This document shows, in pieces, positions 35,493 through 43,131 of a DNA stretch of 64,000 nucleotides (the stretch's first letter is position 1; each line of letters opens with the position of its first letter). A program made the translations under genes and the position numbers. The notes under the pieces were generated by a model. It did not search any database and had not been told where the DNA came from. It was given only the letters and a program-made list of their open reading frames with translations. The stretch lies in assembly GCF_037201965.1 (NCBI RefSeq), contig NZ_CP147518.1, positions 495,001 through 559,000 on the forward strand, written 5' to 3'. Origin of the DNA: Spirosoma sp. SC4-14 (GTDB lineage: Bacteria > Bacteroidota > Bacteroidia > Cytophagales > Spirosomataceae).

Positions 35493-36398
35493 TCAGAAAG
35501 TGAAGGTTGCCGCTACACCCAGCGATTGCGACGAGGGTTGCCAGTGAAGACCCGTAGCACGAACTGGTTTTTTCGGTTTGTGGATGAGCAGATAAAGTTC
35601 GGCCACCGTTGCTACGGCCGCTACTCCGATGCAGGCTTTGTATAATCCGTTTTTTTGCTGAGCCGACTCGGCGGCATTATAGGCGTCGAGATATTGCTGA
35701 TAAGCAGTCGGATTGGCAATTGTGCCGCTGCCAGTCGGGTCTACTGTTTGACTGACCTGACTCAGCGTGCCCATTTTAGTCTGAAAGTCGTTTCGAAGCA
35801 GGACAGCATAAATTCCGGCTCCGATGGCAACTGCGCCCACGGCCACTTTCAGGCCAGTGTGGCTGGCTGGTTTTAGCAGATTATCAATGTTTCGGATCTG
35901 TAGTCGTAGGGTTTCCTGCCGGGTGGTTGCGTATTTAAGGGCCTGTATGTAGCTTTCCCGCGCTTTCAAATAGTTTTTCTGATTGAAAAGTAGATTACCT
36001 TCCCGTTCATAGTAATCGGCCAGTTGGTTTTTCGTGATTGGGTCATCCTGATTAAGACCCAGCAACTGGTTGAGCGCCTGAAGAGCGGCCTGATTATTCT
36101 TTGCAGCAAATGCATCCGTAACCTGCTGGCGTAAGGCTGAGCCGCTGGTACACTTTTTGATTTGTTCCAGCGCATACGGGTCATTTTCAAAACCGGGTAC
36201 TTCAAGGCAGTTCTGATACTGTCGGCGGGCTTCAGCGTATTTTCCTTCTTTAAAAAAATCGTCGCCTTTCTTTTTATACCGATCATACTCATCGTCGATG
36301 CTGATTGCCGAAGCCAGCAAAAGCGTTTTCGATAAGGCCAATACCGATGATGTAGACAGGAATACGTAGAAAACAAATAGGTAGATGAGTTTTGGCAT
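35493..36398 (-). CDS. TPR protein with membrane segment (kinase cluster)
   Basis: 301 residues, family not recognised. A signal-like hydrophobic start (LIYLFVFYVFLSTSSVLALS) leads into TPR helices (about 38-60 DEYDRYKKKGDDFFKEGKYAEARRQY and about 125-155 YEREGNLLFNQKNYLKARESYIQAL). A hydrophobic segment near 180-197 (GLKVAVGAVAIGAGIYAVLL) could be a transmembrane helix. A Gly/Tyr-containing region and a second hydrophobic piece (AYN-rich, then VAAVATVAELYLLI) follow. It lies 10 bases after the Ser/Thr kinase gene and resembles that kinase's own TPR tail, so it is probably a periplasmic partner. Confidence 0.7.
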   Translation of the reverse strand: MPKLIYLFVFYVFLSTSSVLALSKTLLLASAISIDDEYDRYKKKGDDFFKEGKYAEARRQYQNCLEVPGFENDPYALEQIKKCTSGSALRQQVTDAFAAKNNQAALQALNQLLGLNQDDPITKNQLADYYEREGNLLFNQKNYLKARESYIQALKYATTRQETLRLQIRNIDNLLKPASHTGLKVAVGAVAIGAGIYAVLLRNDFQTKMGTLSQVSQTVDPTGSGTIANPTAYQQYLDAYNAAESAQQKNGLYKACIGVAAVATVAELYLLIHKPKKPVRATGLHWQPSSQSLGVAATFTF

Positions 36399-36408
36399 TA
36401 GGTGTAGG

Positions 36409-38598
36409 TTATTGGTTCGTACATTGTTTAATTTTAATCTGGACTTCGCGAGTGTCTTTCAGGGCCTGAGCCACCTTAAACCACTCGCGTGCACCTTCAT
36501 ATTCGTCGTTGTCGAAAATTCTGTTGGCTTTGGTCATGTATACCTTATAGGCTTCGTCGGCCTGAGTTGTATTCAAATTGTTTGTTTTGGCCAGTTCACG
36601 CGCTTTCGAAAAACTGCCAATCGCTTTTGCCTTGTTATTGCTTTGGGCAATAGTCTTGATGCCTTCGTCGATTAGCTGATCATATTCCAGTTGGGCCTGC
36701 TGCCTGATCGATTCCGTATTGTTCGTAGGGGCAGGTTCACGGGAGGCTGATTTTTCGGGTTCTGGCGATGCCGATGCTGGTACAGATGATGTCGTAAGAC
36801 TATTTTCTTTGGTTGGCTCGGCAGGTGGATGTGCTATGGATTCTTGTATTGTAGTCCGAAAGGCAATCACATCCTGGCGGGTTGGATCGAGTCGGAACGC
36901 ATTGGTTATCAGCGATAGTGCCTGCTTGTATTCTTTCTGTGCATAGGCACGTCTGGCATTACGCAGAGCCAGGTTAATCTGTTCGTTTAGGGTGCTTTTC
37001 GCGTTATTGTCGTTCGGTTGAGCGGGTAATTTTCCTGATTCCGGCGCTGCATTTTCTTTCGTGTTTAGGGTAGTTCCTATCGTTGATGACTCCACTACCC
37101 TGGCAGGGCCATTGTCCGATTGGTCAGGAATAAAATAAAAGCCAGCCGCCGTTGCAATTGCCAGACCAATGGCACCTAGCGCTACAACCCGCCACGGAAA
37201 CGCTGGTGGCAATTGCGACGCGATCGGCTTACTTTCGACGGATGTATTCAATAGCGCAGGCGGCTCATTGAATGTTGTAACCGGAAAAATATCGGTAGGG
37301 AGTGTTTGTTCTGAAACAATCAACGGCTTTACCGTGGAACCAGAAGCTAAGTATAAATCAGTCTTTTCGGCCTGATAAACGTCGGTTGGCTGCTCCTGTT
37401 CATGAACAAGTACGGGTTTAGGGCGAAGCTGTTCGATGCAGAAAGCCAGGCCACGGGCCGCTTCTGGCATTTCGGGCGCGAGTTGCAGAAGCTGTTCGAA
37501 ACCGGTTTTAGCCTCTTCGTATTGCTGCCTGGTCAGTAAGTCGTTGGCTTTAGCCAGCAGGCCATGAAGCATTTGCCTGTTGATTGCCAGTTTACAAGCC
37601 TCTGCACCGGTTTGGGCCTCCAGATGGTGCTCTCGTTTGGCAAGAATTTGCTCAAATCGTGTCAGCGCTTCTTCATAGCGTTGCTGATTCTGGAGATCGA
37701 TGGCCTCTGCCAGCGATTGCGAAATGCCGTCGAGCAGATCGAGCAATTCGGTTTCTTTGCGGGCTCGCTCGTGAATATCGCGTACCAGACAGCGCCTGAT
37801 AATGGATTGGTACGGCTCCTGAATCGTAGTCAACCGTTCGGGAAGTTCTACCGTAATAATTTTCTTTTCGATCGCGCGCCGTACCGATTGTTCGCTGCTA
37901 TTCCGAAGGTCGGACCGGAATGGCTTTTCGCCCGTAAGCATCTCATACAAAATGACACCAAAGGCCCACAGGTCGAGGTTGAAACTAACCCGGCTCCCTT
38001 CAATTTGCTCCGGTGCTTTGTAGGAAGGCGTACCACGGCCATCGCTCAGGTCGAAATCGGAGCTATCGAGTTCGTCGTCGCTAACGAGTTTACTTAATCC
38101 GAAATCGGCAATCTTGGGGATAAATCGTCCTGCATTATCGCGTGAAATAAGAATGTTGGCTGGTTTAAAGTCGCGGTGAACCACCCGGTGCCGATGCAAA
38201 TGCTGAAGCCCAAGCAGAATGCCCCGCGTAATGTCGTAAACCTGATCTGCTGTAAGGATCTCCCGGCGTAGTAAATCGGCCAGATTGCCATCTGCATAGA
38301 ACTTCATGATGGCGAAGTCGCTGATGCTAGTATCTGTTTCGATGCGGTAGCAGGCGTCGTAACGGGCAATATTCGCCTGGCGTGGCATACGCCGGGCCAG
38401 TTCGACTTCGGCTTTCAGTGACTTCGAATCATTGCCTTTAAATTCGCTGATCTTAATGGCTACCCATTCTGTTTCGAGCTGATCTTCAACTTTAAAAACC
38501 CGCCCGTAGGAACCCGTTCCCAAAAGGGCGCCCGGATCGTTAGGCCGGATCGGGTAGCGCTGCCTGAAATCCCGGAAAGTAGTAAAGGTTTGGCTCAT
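36409..38598 (-). CDS. Transmembrane Ser/Thr protein kinase with TPRs on both sides
   Basis: The N-terminal kinase domain (about 22-290) is complete: GTGSYGRV, Lys49 in VAIK, HRDFKPAN with Asp143, DFG at 165-167 and APE at 195-197. The HRD type suggests activation-loop phosphorylation. Cytoplasmic TPR helices occupy about 300-390. A Thr/Pro-rich juxtamembrane stretch has three TD-hydrophobic-aromatic motifs (Thr404, Thr412, Thr434). One transmembrane helix (about 469-489) leads to an extracytoplasmic part with low-complexity spacers and more TPRs (535-575, 635-725). There are no PASTA repeats. Neighbours are a PP2C phosphatase and two FHA proteins, the expected eraser and readers, and a caspase-like peptidase. 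Confidence 0.92.
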   Translation of the reverse strand: MSQTFTTFRDFRQRYPIRPNDPGALLGTGSYGRVFKVEDQLETEWVAIKISEFKGNDSKSLKAEVELARRMPRQANIARYDACYRIETDTSISDFAIMKFYADGNLADLLRREILTADQVYDITRGILLGLQHLHRHRVVHRDFKPANILISRDNAGRFIPKIADFGLSKLVSDDELDSSDFDLSDGRGTPSYKAPEQIEGSRVSFNLDLWAFGVILYEMLTGEKPFRSDLRNSSEQSVRRAIEKKIITVELPERLTTIQEPYQSIIRRCLVRDIHERARKETELLDLLDGISQSLAEAIDLQNQQRYEEALTRFEQILAKREHHLEAQTGAEACKLAINRQMLHGLLAKANDLLTRQQYEEAKTGFEQLLQLAPEMPEAARGLAFCIEQLRPKPVLVHEQEQPTDVYQAEKTDLYLASGSTVKPLIVSEQTLPTDIFPVTTFNEPPALLNTSVESKPIASQLPPAFPWRVVALGAIGLAIATAAGFYFIPDQSDNGPARVVESSTIGTTLNTKENAAPESGKLPAQPNDNNAKSTLNEQINLALRNARRAYAQKEYKQALSLITNAFRLDPTRQDVIAFRTTIQESIAHPPAEPTKENSLTTSSVPASASPEPEKSASREPAPTNNTESIRQQAQLEYDQLIDEGIKTIAQSNNKAKAIGSFSKARELAKTNNLNTTQADEAYKVYMTKANRIFDNDEYEGAREWFKVAQALKDTREVQIKIKQCTNQ

Positions 38599-38612
38599 AG
38601 TTGGGGATTACG

Positions 38613-39389
38613 TTACAGATAGGATAAGGCCAGTTTGTCGGGGAATTTACCATAAAAAACAGGCGTTTGCCGGCTGCGGGTGGCCTGTTTTACGCGGGGT
38701 GCTATATACTGGTGCAATTCGCGAATTGTTACAATCTGGTTGCCGTCGAGGTCGGCCTGCCCCATTAAGCCTTTGAGCAAATAATACGTGAAAGCGCCAC
38801 CCTGCAGCCGCTGGTCCTCAACCGCATATTGTGTCGACCGACTGGCCAACAACATGGCTACGTAGTGGTTGTTATCTTCATTGGCGGTGATCTGAGCCGT
38901 TTTCTGGCGTTGCTGTTTGGTTAATCCTCCGGCCAGGCAGGCATCTGCGATGCATAGCTTGGTGGTTGCTTTTGAGTCCCGAAAAGCTGATTTAATGGCC
39001 TGATAAGAAAGTAGTTTTTGCCGGTTGCCGGGCCTGACATCGTAGGGTACAAAACTTTCGGGCAACCCGTGTCCCGAAAAATAGAAAATAACCCGGTCGC
39101 CGGGTTTGGCTTGTTTAAAAAGCGATAAAGCTTCCCTGATCTGCTGATAGGTAGCCTGCTGGTTGGTTAGCAATCGGATGTGATTCGCGGGGACATTGCC
39201 ACCCGCTTTGCTTCGGAAATACGAAACCATCTGCCGGGCGTCTTTGTCGGCATACCGCAGATCGCCTGTTCTATAGGTCAGCGCCTGATAATCAGCAATT
39301 CCGACAACTACCGCATAGGTATTGCCCGGTGGTTCATAGAATGGCCAGCTACCAAGTATTCCTAAACAGATTAGCGTGTTAATGAGCAT
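38613..39389 (-). CDS. Caspase-family (C14) cysteine peptidase
   Basis: 258 residues with the caspase-hemoglobinase fold: YAVVVGIADY strand, then the catalytic dyad His107 in YFSGHG and Cys151 in IADACLAGG. The domain fills nearly the whole protein, so there is no long prodomain or fused effector. The first 15 residues are hydrophobic (MLINTLICLGILGSW) and could be an uncleaved anchor or signal; location is therefore uncertain. It is tightly packed between the kinase and PP2C genes (14 and 3 bases). Prokaryotic caspase homologues often act in signalling or programmed death; the substrate here is unknown. Confidence 0.88.
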   Translation of the reverse strand: MLINTLICLGILGSWPFYEPPGNTYAVVVGIADYQALTYRTGDLRYADKDARQMVSYFRSKAGGNVPANHIRLLTNQQATYQQIREALSLFKQAKPGDRVIFYFSGHGLPESFVPYDVRPGNRQKLLSYQAIKSAFRDSKATTKLCIADACLAGGLTKQQRQKTAQITANEDNNHYVAMLLASRSTQYAVEDQRLQGGAFTYYLLKGLMGQADLDGNQIVTIRELHQYIAPRVKQATRSRQTPVFYGKFPDKLALSYL

Positions 39390-39392
39390 CGG

Positions 39393-40199
39393 TTAAGAAA
39401 TTGTAGAAACCTGCTTAGGTTCTGTCTGTAGTACGTTACGGATTCCGATCAGGTAGCCCGAATAATTGTCTTTTGTCCGGCCATCGCATAACGCTACCAA
39501 CGAATGAATTTTGGCCTGGTCGGGCATATTGGTTGCCAGTACTGTTTCGAGCGTATCGTTGTCGAGATGCTCCAGCACACCATCGGTGCAGATGAAAAAG
39601 TAATCGCCAGCCTGAATGTCGGTCAGAAGACTAATGTCGGCCATTGGTCGGTCCAATGCCCCCGTTGGGTTGTCTGAGCTAACCGTTACGGCCCGGCTGA
39701 GCCGGTTGCGCCAGGGGTGCGTAAGGGCCTGGGTAGCCGTAATGATGCCAGCCTCTACCATATCATTGACCTGTTTATGATCTCGGGACTGGAAGATTAT
39801 TTTACCGTTTCGGAACTGGTAAATTCGGCTGTCGCCAATGTGTGCTACCGTAACGCCGTGCTGATGGAGCTGAACCAGTGCTAACGTCGAGCCCATTCGG
39901 CCAACGAGGGGATGCTGGTTCATATACTGGCTGTAAGCAGCATATGCCTGGTCGAGTGCTGCCTGTAAATGAACCGTATCGAAAACCGGATTATGCATCG
40001 ATACCGCATAATTGGCAATGCTCATACACAACAACTGACTGGCTACTTCGCCTTTATCGGTACCGCCAATCCCGTCGCAAACGATGAAGAGACTGCTCTG
40101 CCCGCTGGTATGCCCAACGGCGGGATAGAGCGCATCCTGGTTGATAACACGTTGCCCAATCTGAGAAAACGCAACAGGTGTAGATGTATCGATATGCAT
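39393..40199 (-). CDS. PP2C-family Ser/Thr protein phosphatase
   Basis: 268-residue cytoplasmic metal-dependent phosphatase. The metal-binding motifs are in place: RVINQDAL (Asp22), VCDGIGG (Asp42), HIGDSRIY (Asp123), CTDGVLE (Asp206) and KDNYSG (Asp244). It is a stand-alone catalytic domain without membrane segment. Being encoded beside the Ser/Thr kinase and two FHA proteins, it is the probable eraser of the kinase's phosphorylation. Gaps to both neighbours are 3 bases. Confidence 0.93.
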   Translation of the reverse strand: MHIDTSTPVAFSQIGQRVINQDALYPAVGHTSGQSSLFIVCDGIGGTDKGEVASQLLCMSIANYAVSMHNPVFDTVHLQAALDQAYAAYSQYMNQHPLVGRMGSTLALVQLHQHGVTVAHIGDSRIYQFRNGKIIFQSRDHKQVNDMVEAGIITATQALTHPWRNRLSRAVTVSSDNPTGALDRPMADISLLTDIQAGDYFFICTDGVLEHLDNDTLETVLATNMPDQAKIHSLVALCDGRTKDNYSGYLIGIRNVLQTEPKQVSTIS

Positions 40200-40202
40200 A
40201 AT

Positions 40203-40805
40203 TTATTGGGTACGGTCGGGGTTGAAGGCCAAATCAACTCTATAGGTAGCCAGCATATCCGGATTCAGAGCAAAGTGCCTTAAAATGAACCGGTCGGCTC
40301 CGCCCAGCGTAATAATTCCGCCATCGTCTACATCGATAATTTCGGTTTTTCGTAGTGGCATTTCATTGAGTAACGTTCCATTCAGACTCGTATGAATCTC
40401 ATGCGTACTGGGATCGGTGGTGCCGTCCTGAATCTGATAGCGTAGTTTGCCCGTCCATTTATCGAAGGTTACCGTCAGTGTACAATGCCGTCGGCTGATG
40501 AAACATCGGCCTTCGTGCAAAAAGCGCTCAACCCGAATGGTGCAGGTTTCGGAAGTGCCGATTATGTTTTTGCCAAACTGAAGTGGATAGGTTATGTCGG
40601 GCGAACTGGCATAGGTTAGCTGACCGAAACCAGGCAGGCCCCGTACAAGGTTTTCGTCGTAGTACGATGCTGTTTGCAGGATATTGACGGCTCCGCACCC
40701 CACATGCGAGCAAACAATCGACCCGCGTTGAGCATCGGAGGCCCGAACCATAATCCGGCGGTTGCATTGCTGACAGTTAATCAGCGTTGTTCGGAATCCA
40801 CTCAT
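40203..40805 (-). CDS. Zinc ribbon-FHA domain protein
   Basis: 200 residues. The N-terminus is a four-Cys ribbon (Cys11, Cys14, Cys32, Cys37). The FHA domain (about 70-175) retains the phosphothreonine-binding residues: FGKNIIG, ISRRHC (Ser104, His107) and LNGT (Asn142). No membrane segment is seen, so it is cytoplasmic. It should bind phosphothreonine on the kinase or its substrates, acting as a reader. The combination of ribbon and FHA mirrors, in opposite order, the FHA-TM-ribbon protein at 41815-42591 at the start of the same operon. Confidence 0.86.
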   Translation of the reverse strand: MSGFRTTLINCQQCNRRIMVRASDAQRGSIVCSHVGCGAVNILQTASYYDENLVRGLPGFGQLTYASSPDITYPLQFGKNIIGTSETCTIRVERFLHEGRCFISRRHCTLTVTFDKWTGKLRYQIQDGTTDPSTHEIHTSLNGTLLNEMPLRKTEIIDVDDGGIITLGGADRFILRHFALNPDMLATYRVDLAFNPDRTQ

Positions 40806-40808
40806 GAT

Positions 40809-41747
40809 TTATTCATCCATGTCCGCTACGTTGCCATCGTTGATGTAGGTATCATCCGTATCGTACGAATCAGAAAACCCCTGATCATCGGCTGCGTCGG
40901 GCTCGTCAATGGTTTCATCTACGGCCATTACCGAATCCGTATCCGAAGTGCCGTCGTCAAGAATAGAATCGACTATTTCTTTCGACATACTTTCTTCCAA
41001 ACCCTGGCTGAACTGATCGTTGCTGAGTACAAACGGGTTGTCGAGTTTTTCTATTTCCACCAGTTCGCCGTTGAGGGCATCATAGCGGTAGAATGTATCC
41101 AGGCCTTCGTCGCCTGTTGCATCTACAATCCGATAGGTATAGCCATCGGCTCCGTCCATCACCACCGTGTCGATGACGCCATCGTGATCGAAATCGAGTC
41201 CCATGATCCGTTGCCCGTTCAGATGCCCTTCAATAAGGGTTGGTTCTGTGCTGACATTGGCTACCTCTATTGGGGTGCTAACTGTTGCAAACGGTTTTAC
41301 GGGCAGATGTTCCTGAGCCACCATTTCGGTAAATTCCTGCCGTTGTTCCAGCGACAGACTACGCCATTCTTCTTTTTCGAACGTATTGTACCAGCGGCCA
41401 TGCCAGCTAAAAACACCGCCCAGCCCGACCTCTTTCCGTGCCGCTTCGAACGCCTGCTCAAAAGACATCTTATCAGTCACTTTTCCGGCTACGTCAATAT
41501 CGTCGGGTAACAGGATTGACGATTCCGAACCCCCGGTAGGAGCTTCGTTGGGATCGGCTGGATTATTGGGAAGATTTTTGGTTTTTTGAACAATAGCCCA
41601 GGCCGAACCTCCTAAAAGGAGGGCGGCAGCCGAGATGCCGAGCATTTTCTTTTGGTTTTTGTCGAGACCAGACGTAGGAGTGGCAGATGGTCGTGGCATG
41701 GCGAATGGATCGGTTTGGTTTTCGGATGGAATATGAATGAGTGTCAT
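40809..41747 (-). CDS. Acidic single-pass membrane protein of unknown function (kinase cluster)
   Basis: 312 residues, family not recognised. A basic stretch (DKNQKK) precedes one transmembrane helix (about 35-53, MLGISAAALLLGGSAWAIV), so the bulk should be outside the cytoplasm. A middle region (about 90-150) has an amphipathic stretch containing FSWHGRWYNTFEKEEW. The segment MGLDFDHDGVIDTVVMDG resembles a Ca-binding DxDxDG-type loop, as in FG-GAP or EF-hand-like repeats. The last 60 residues are strongly acidic and rich in Ser and Thr, probably disordered. It sits 3 bases from the zinc ribbon-FHA gene. It could be a substrate or an output of the module. Confidence 0.75.
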   Translation of the reverse strand: MTLIHIPSENQTDPFAMPRPSATPTSGLDKNQKKMLGISAAALLLGGSAWAIVQKTKNLPNNPADPNEAPTGGSESSILLPDDIDVAGKVTDKMSFEQAFEAARKEVGLGGVFSWHGRWYNTFEKEEWRSLSLEQRQEFTEMVAQEHLPVKPFATVSTPIEVANVSTEPTLIEGHLNGQRIMGLDFDHDGVIDTVVMDGADGYTYRIVDATGDEGLDTFYRYDALNGELVEIEKLDNPFVLSNDQFSQGLEESMSKEIVDSILDDGTSDTDSVMAVDETIDEPDAADDQGFSDSYDTDDTYINDGNVADMDE

Positions 41748-41814
41748 ACTAAGTAGGAGTAAGATTGATGAACACCTCTTTATCGGGGCAGAGACGAAAA
41801 GGTGAATGGTAGGT

Positions 41815-42591
41815 TTATTTTGCCCAGATGGCCTGGCACCGTCGACAGGTTTTCTGCCTGGCCAGCAACTCCCATTCGCGCATGCCGAACGGGTCGCGAC
41901 AGTCGGGATTAGGGCACCGATATTTTTCGCGAAATTCCTTATCTATCAGTTCGAGTTTTTCATCTGTCGATAGGAGCGTAGAGCATAACGTTGGAACCAG
42001 CATACTCAAACCGGCTCCCGACATTATCTGGAGTAGAGGGAACGCAGTTCCTCCCGTTGCCAATACGGTGCTTATGCCAACAACGGAAGAAAGAATGACA
42101 CTCCCCGTCCGGATCATTTTTTCGCGATTTCGACAGTCGCGTCGCAGACTGGGATATTGATCAAAAACGAGTTGTAAGGCCGCAAATTCGGCTGTATAGT
42201 CGAGATTATTGAATGAGGAGGCTGAAAAATTGGGCGGTGTTTGCGGAGTAGGCTCAGCAAACACGGATGAGTCTACGGGTTTATTGGCTGATAGTGTAAG
42301 TAGCTGCTCGACACTGTATGTGGTTTCTGCTAATTGTATCGTATCCGCTGTTGTAATTATTTTCCGGGTAATTCGACTTCCGTTGACAAACGTGCCATTT
42401 TTGCTGTCCAGATCTTCGAGCACAAACGTGTCCGGGGTACATTGAATAAGCCGGGCATGATAGCCGCTTACTTTTCTATCCTCAACAACGAGGGTATTAT
42501 CAATTTTTCGACCAAGGCTATAAACAGGCAACTGGCTTAGTTTGTCGATCAGGCTAGTTAGCTGACTGTCATCGATTCTGGGAAGAGACAT
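41815..42591 (-). CDS. FHA domain protein with two membrane helices and C-terminal zinc ribbon
   Basis: 258 residues; the first gene of the cluster. The FHA domain lies at about 24-98 with all key residues: LGRKIDN (Arg28), VSGYHA (Ser42, His45) and SKNGTFVNG (Asn65). Two hydrophobic helices follow (about 163-178 and 183-205), then a ribbon with Cys226, Cys231, Cys249 and Cys252. FHA and ribbon would both be cytoplasmic, held at the membrane by a hairpin. It can recruit phosphothreonine-bearing proteins to the membrane. Sixty-seven bases separate it from the acidic protein gene. Confidence 0.86.
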   Translation of the reverse strand: MSLPRIDDSQLTSLIDKLSQLPVYSLGRKIDNTLVVEDRKVSGYHARLIQCTPDTFVLEDLDSKNGTFVNGSRITRKIITTADTIQLAETTYSVEQLLTLSANKPVDSSVFAEPTPQTPPNFSASSFNNLDYTAEFAALQLVFDQYPSLRRDCRNREKMIRTGSVILSSVVGISTVLATGGTAFPLLQIMSGAGLSMLVPTLCSTLLSTDEKLELIDKEFREKYRCPNPDCRDPFGMREWELLARQKTCRRCQAIWAK

Positions 42592-43131
42592 ACCGTATAC
42601 CCTGGGATAATAGTTACGATGGCGTGAAAGCTGGCAAGGTCTGATAAAGGTGATTTTTTTGCAAGTGTAAGTTTACTTATTTAGTGGAAGGTATATAGGC
42701 TTGTATGTGATTTTCATTGCACGAAATAGACTTATGTCAATTCTATTTGATGATTATTGATCCTCTAAATGAGCTTAGGTAGTAAGTTACCTGTAGGGTT
42801 AAATGCCTAATTAACAATAGATATGTTTACTTGAACATACGGATTGACTATCTATAGATACCTCATTTTGTTGGTCTGCATGGCTACCTATAGCCTTATT
42901 TACTCATCTGGCATACTATAGGTAATACTTAGTGAAATTTTTACAAACCTACTGAATAGGGTATAAATACGGTGAATAAAGCCTTAAATGATTCTTTTTT
43001 GATCTTATATGTATTAAATACGCTTTTAAAAAGATAAAATAAGGTAAAAAAGACTATATGCTTATTAATATACAGTCAGTAGATTGACCTTATAATTTAC
43101 TTTCCATATTGAACAAAAACAGGATAATTTT
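42592..43131. other. AT-rich divergent intergenic region between the kinase cluster and susC
   Basis: 540 bases with no gene. It separates two divergent operons and must hold both promoters, but I cannot place them securely. TACCTATAG (42885-42893) is inverted as CTATAGGTA (42916-42924), and a related TCTATAGATACC lies at 42851-42862, so a regulator could bind here. Confidence 0.45.

Noticed and set aside
36409..42591. Type VI secretion regulatory locus (PpkA/PppA/Fha)
   Set aside because: No TssB, TssC, Hcp, VgrG, ClpV or other T6SS component is found in the window; the similarity is limited to the kinase, phosphatase and FHA folds.
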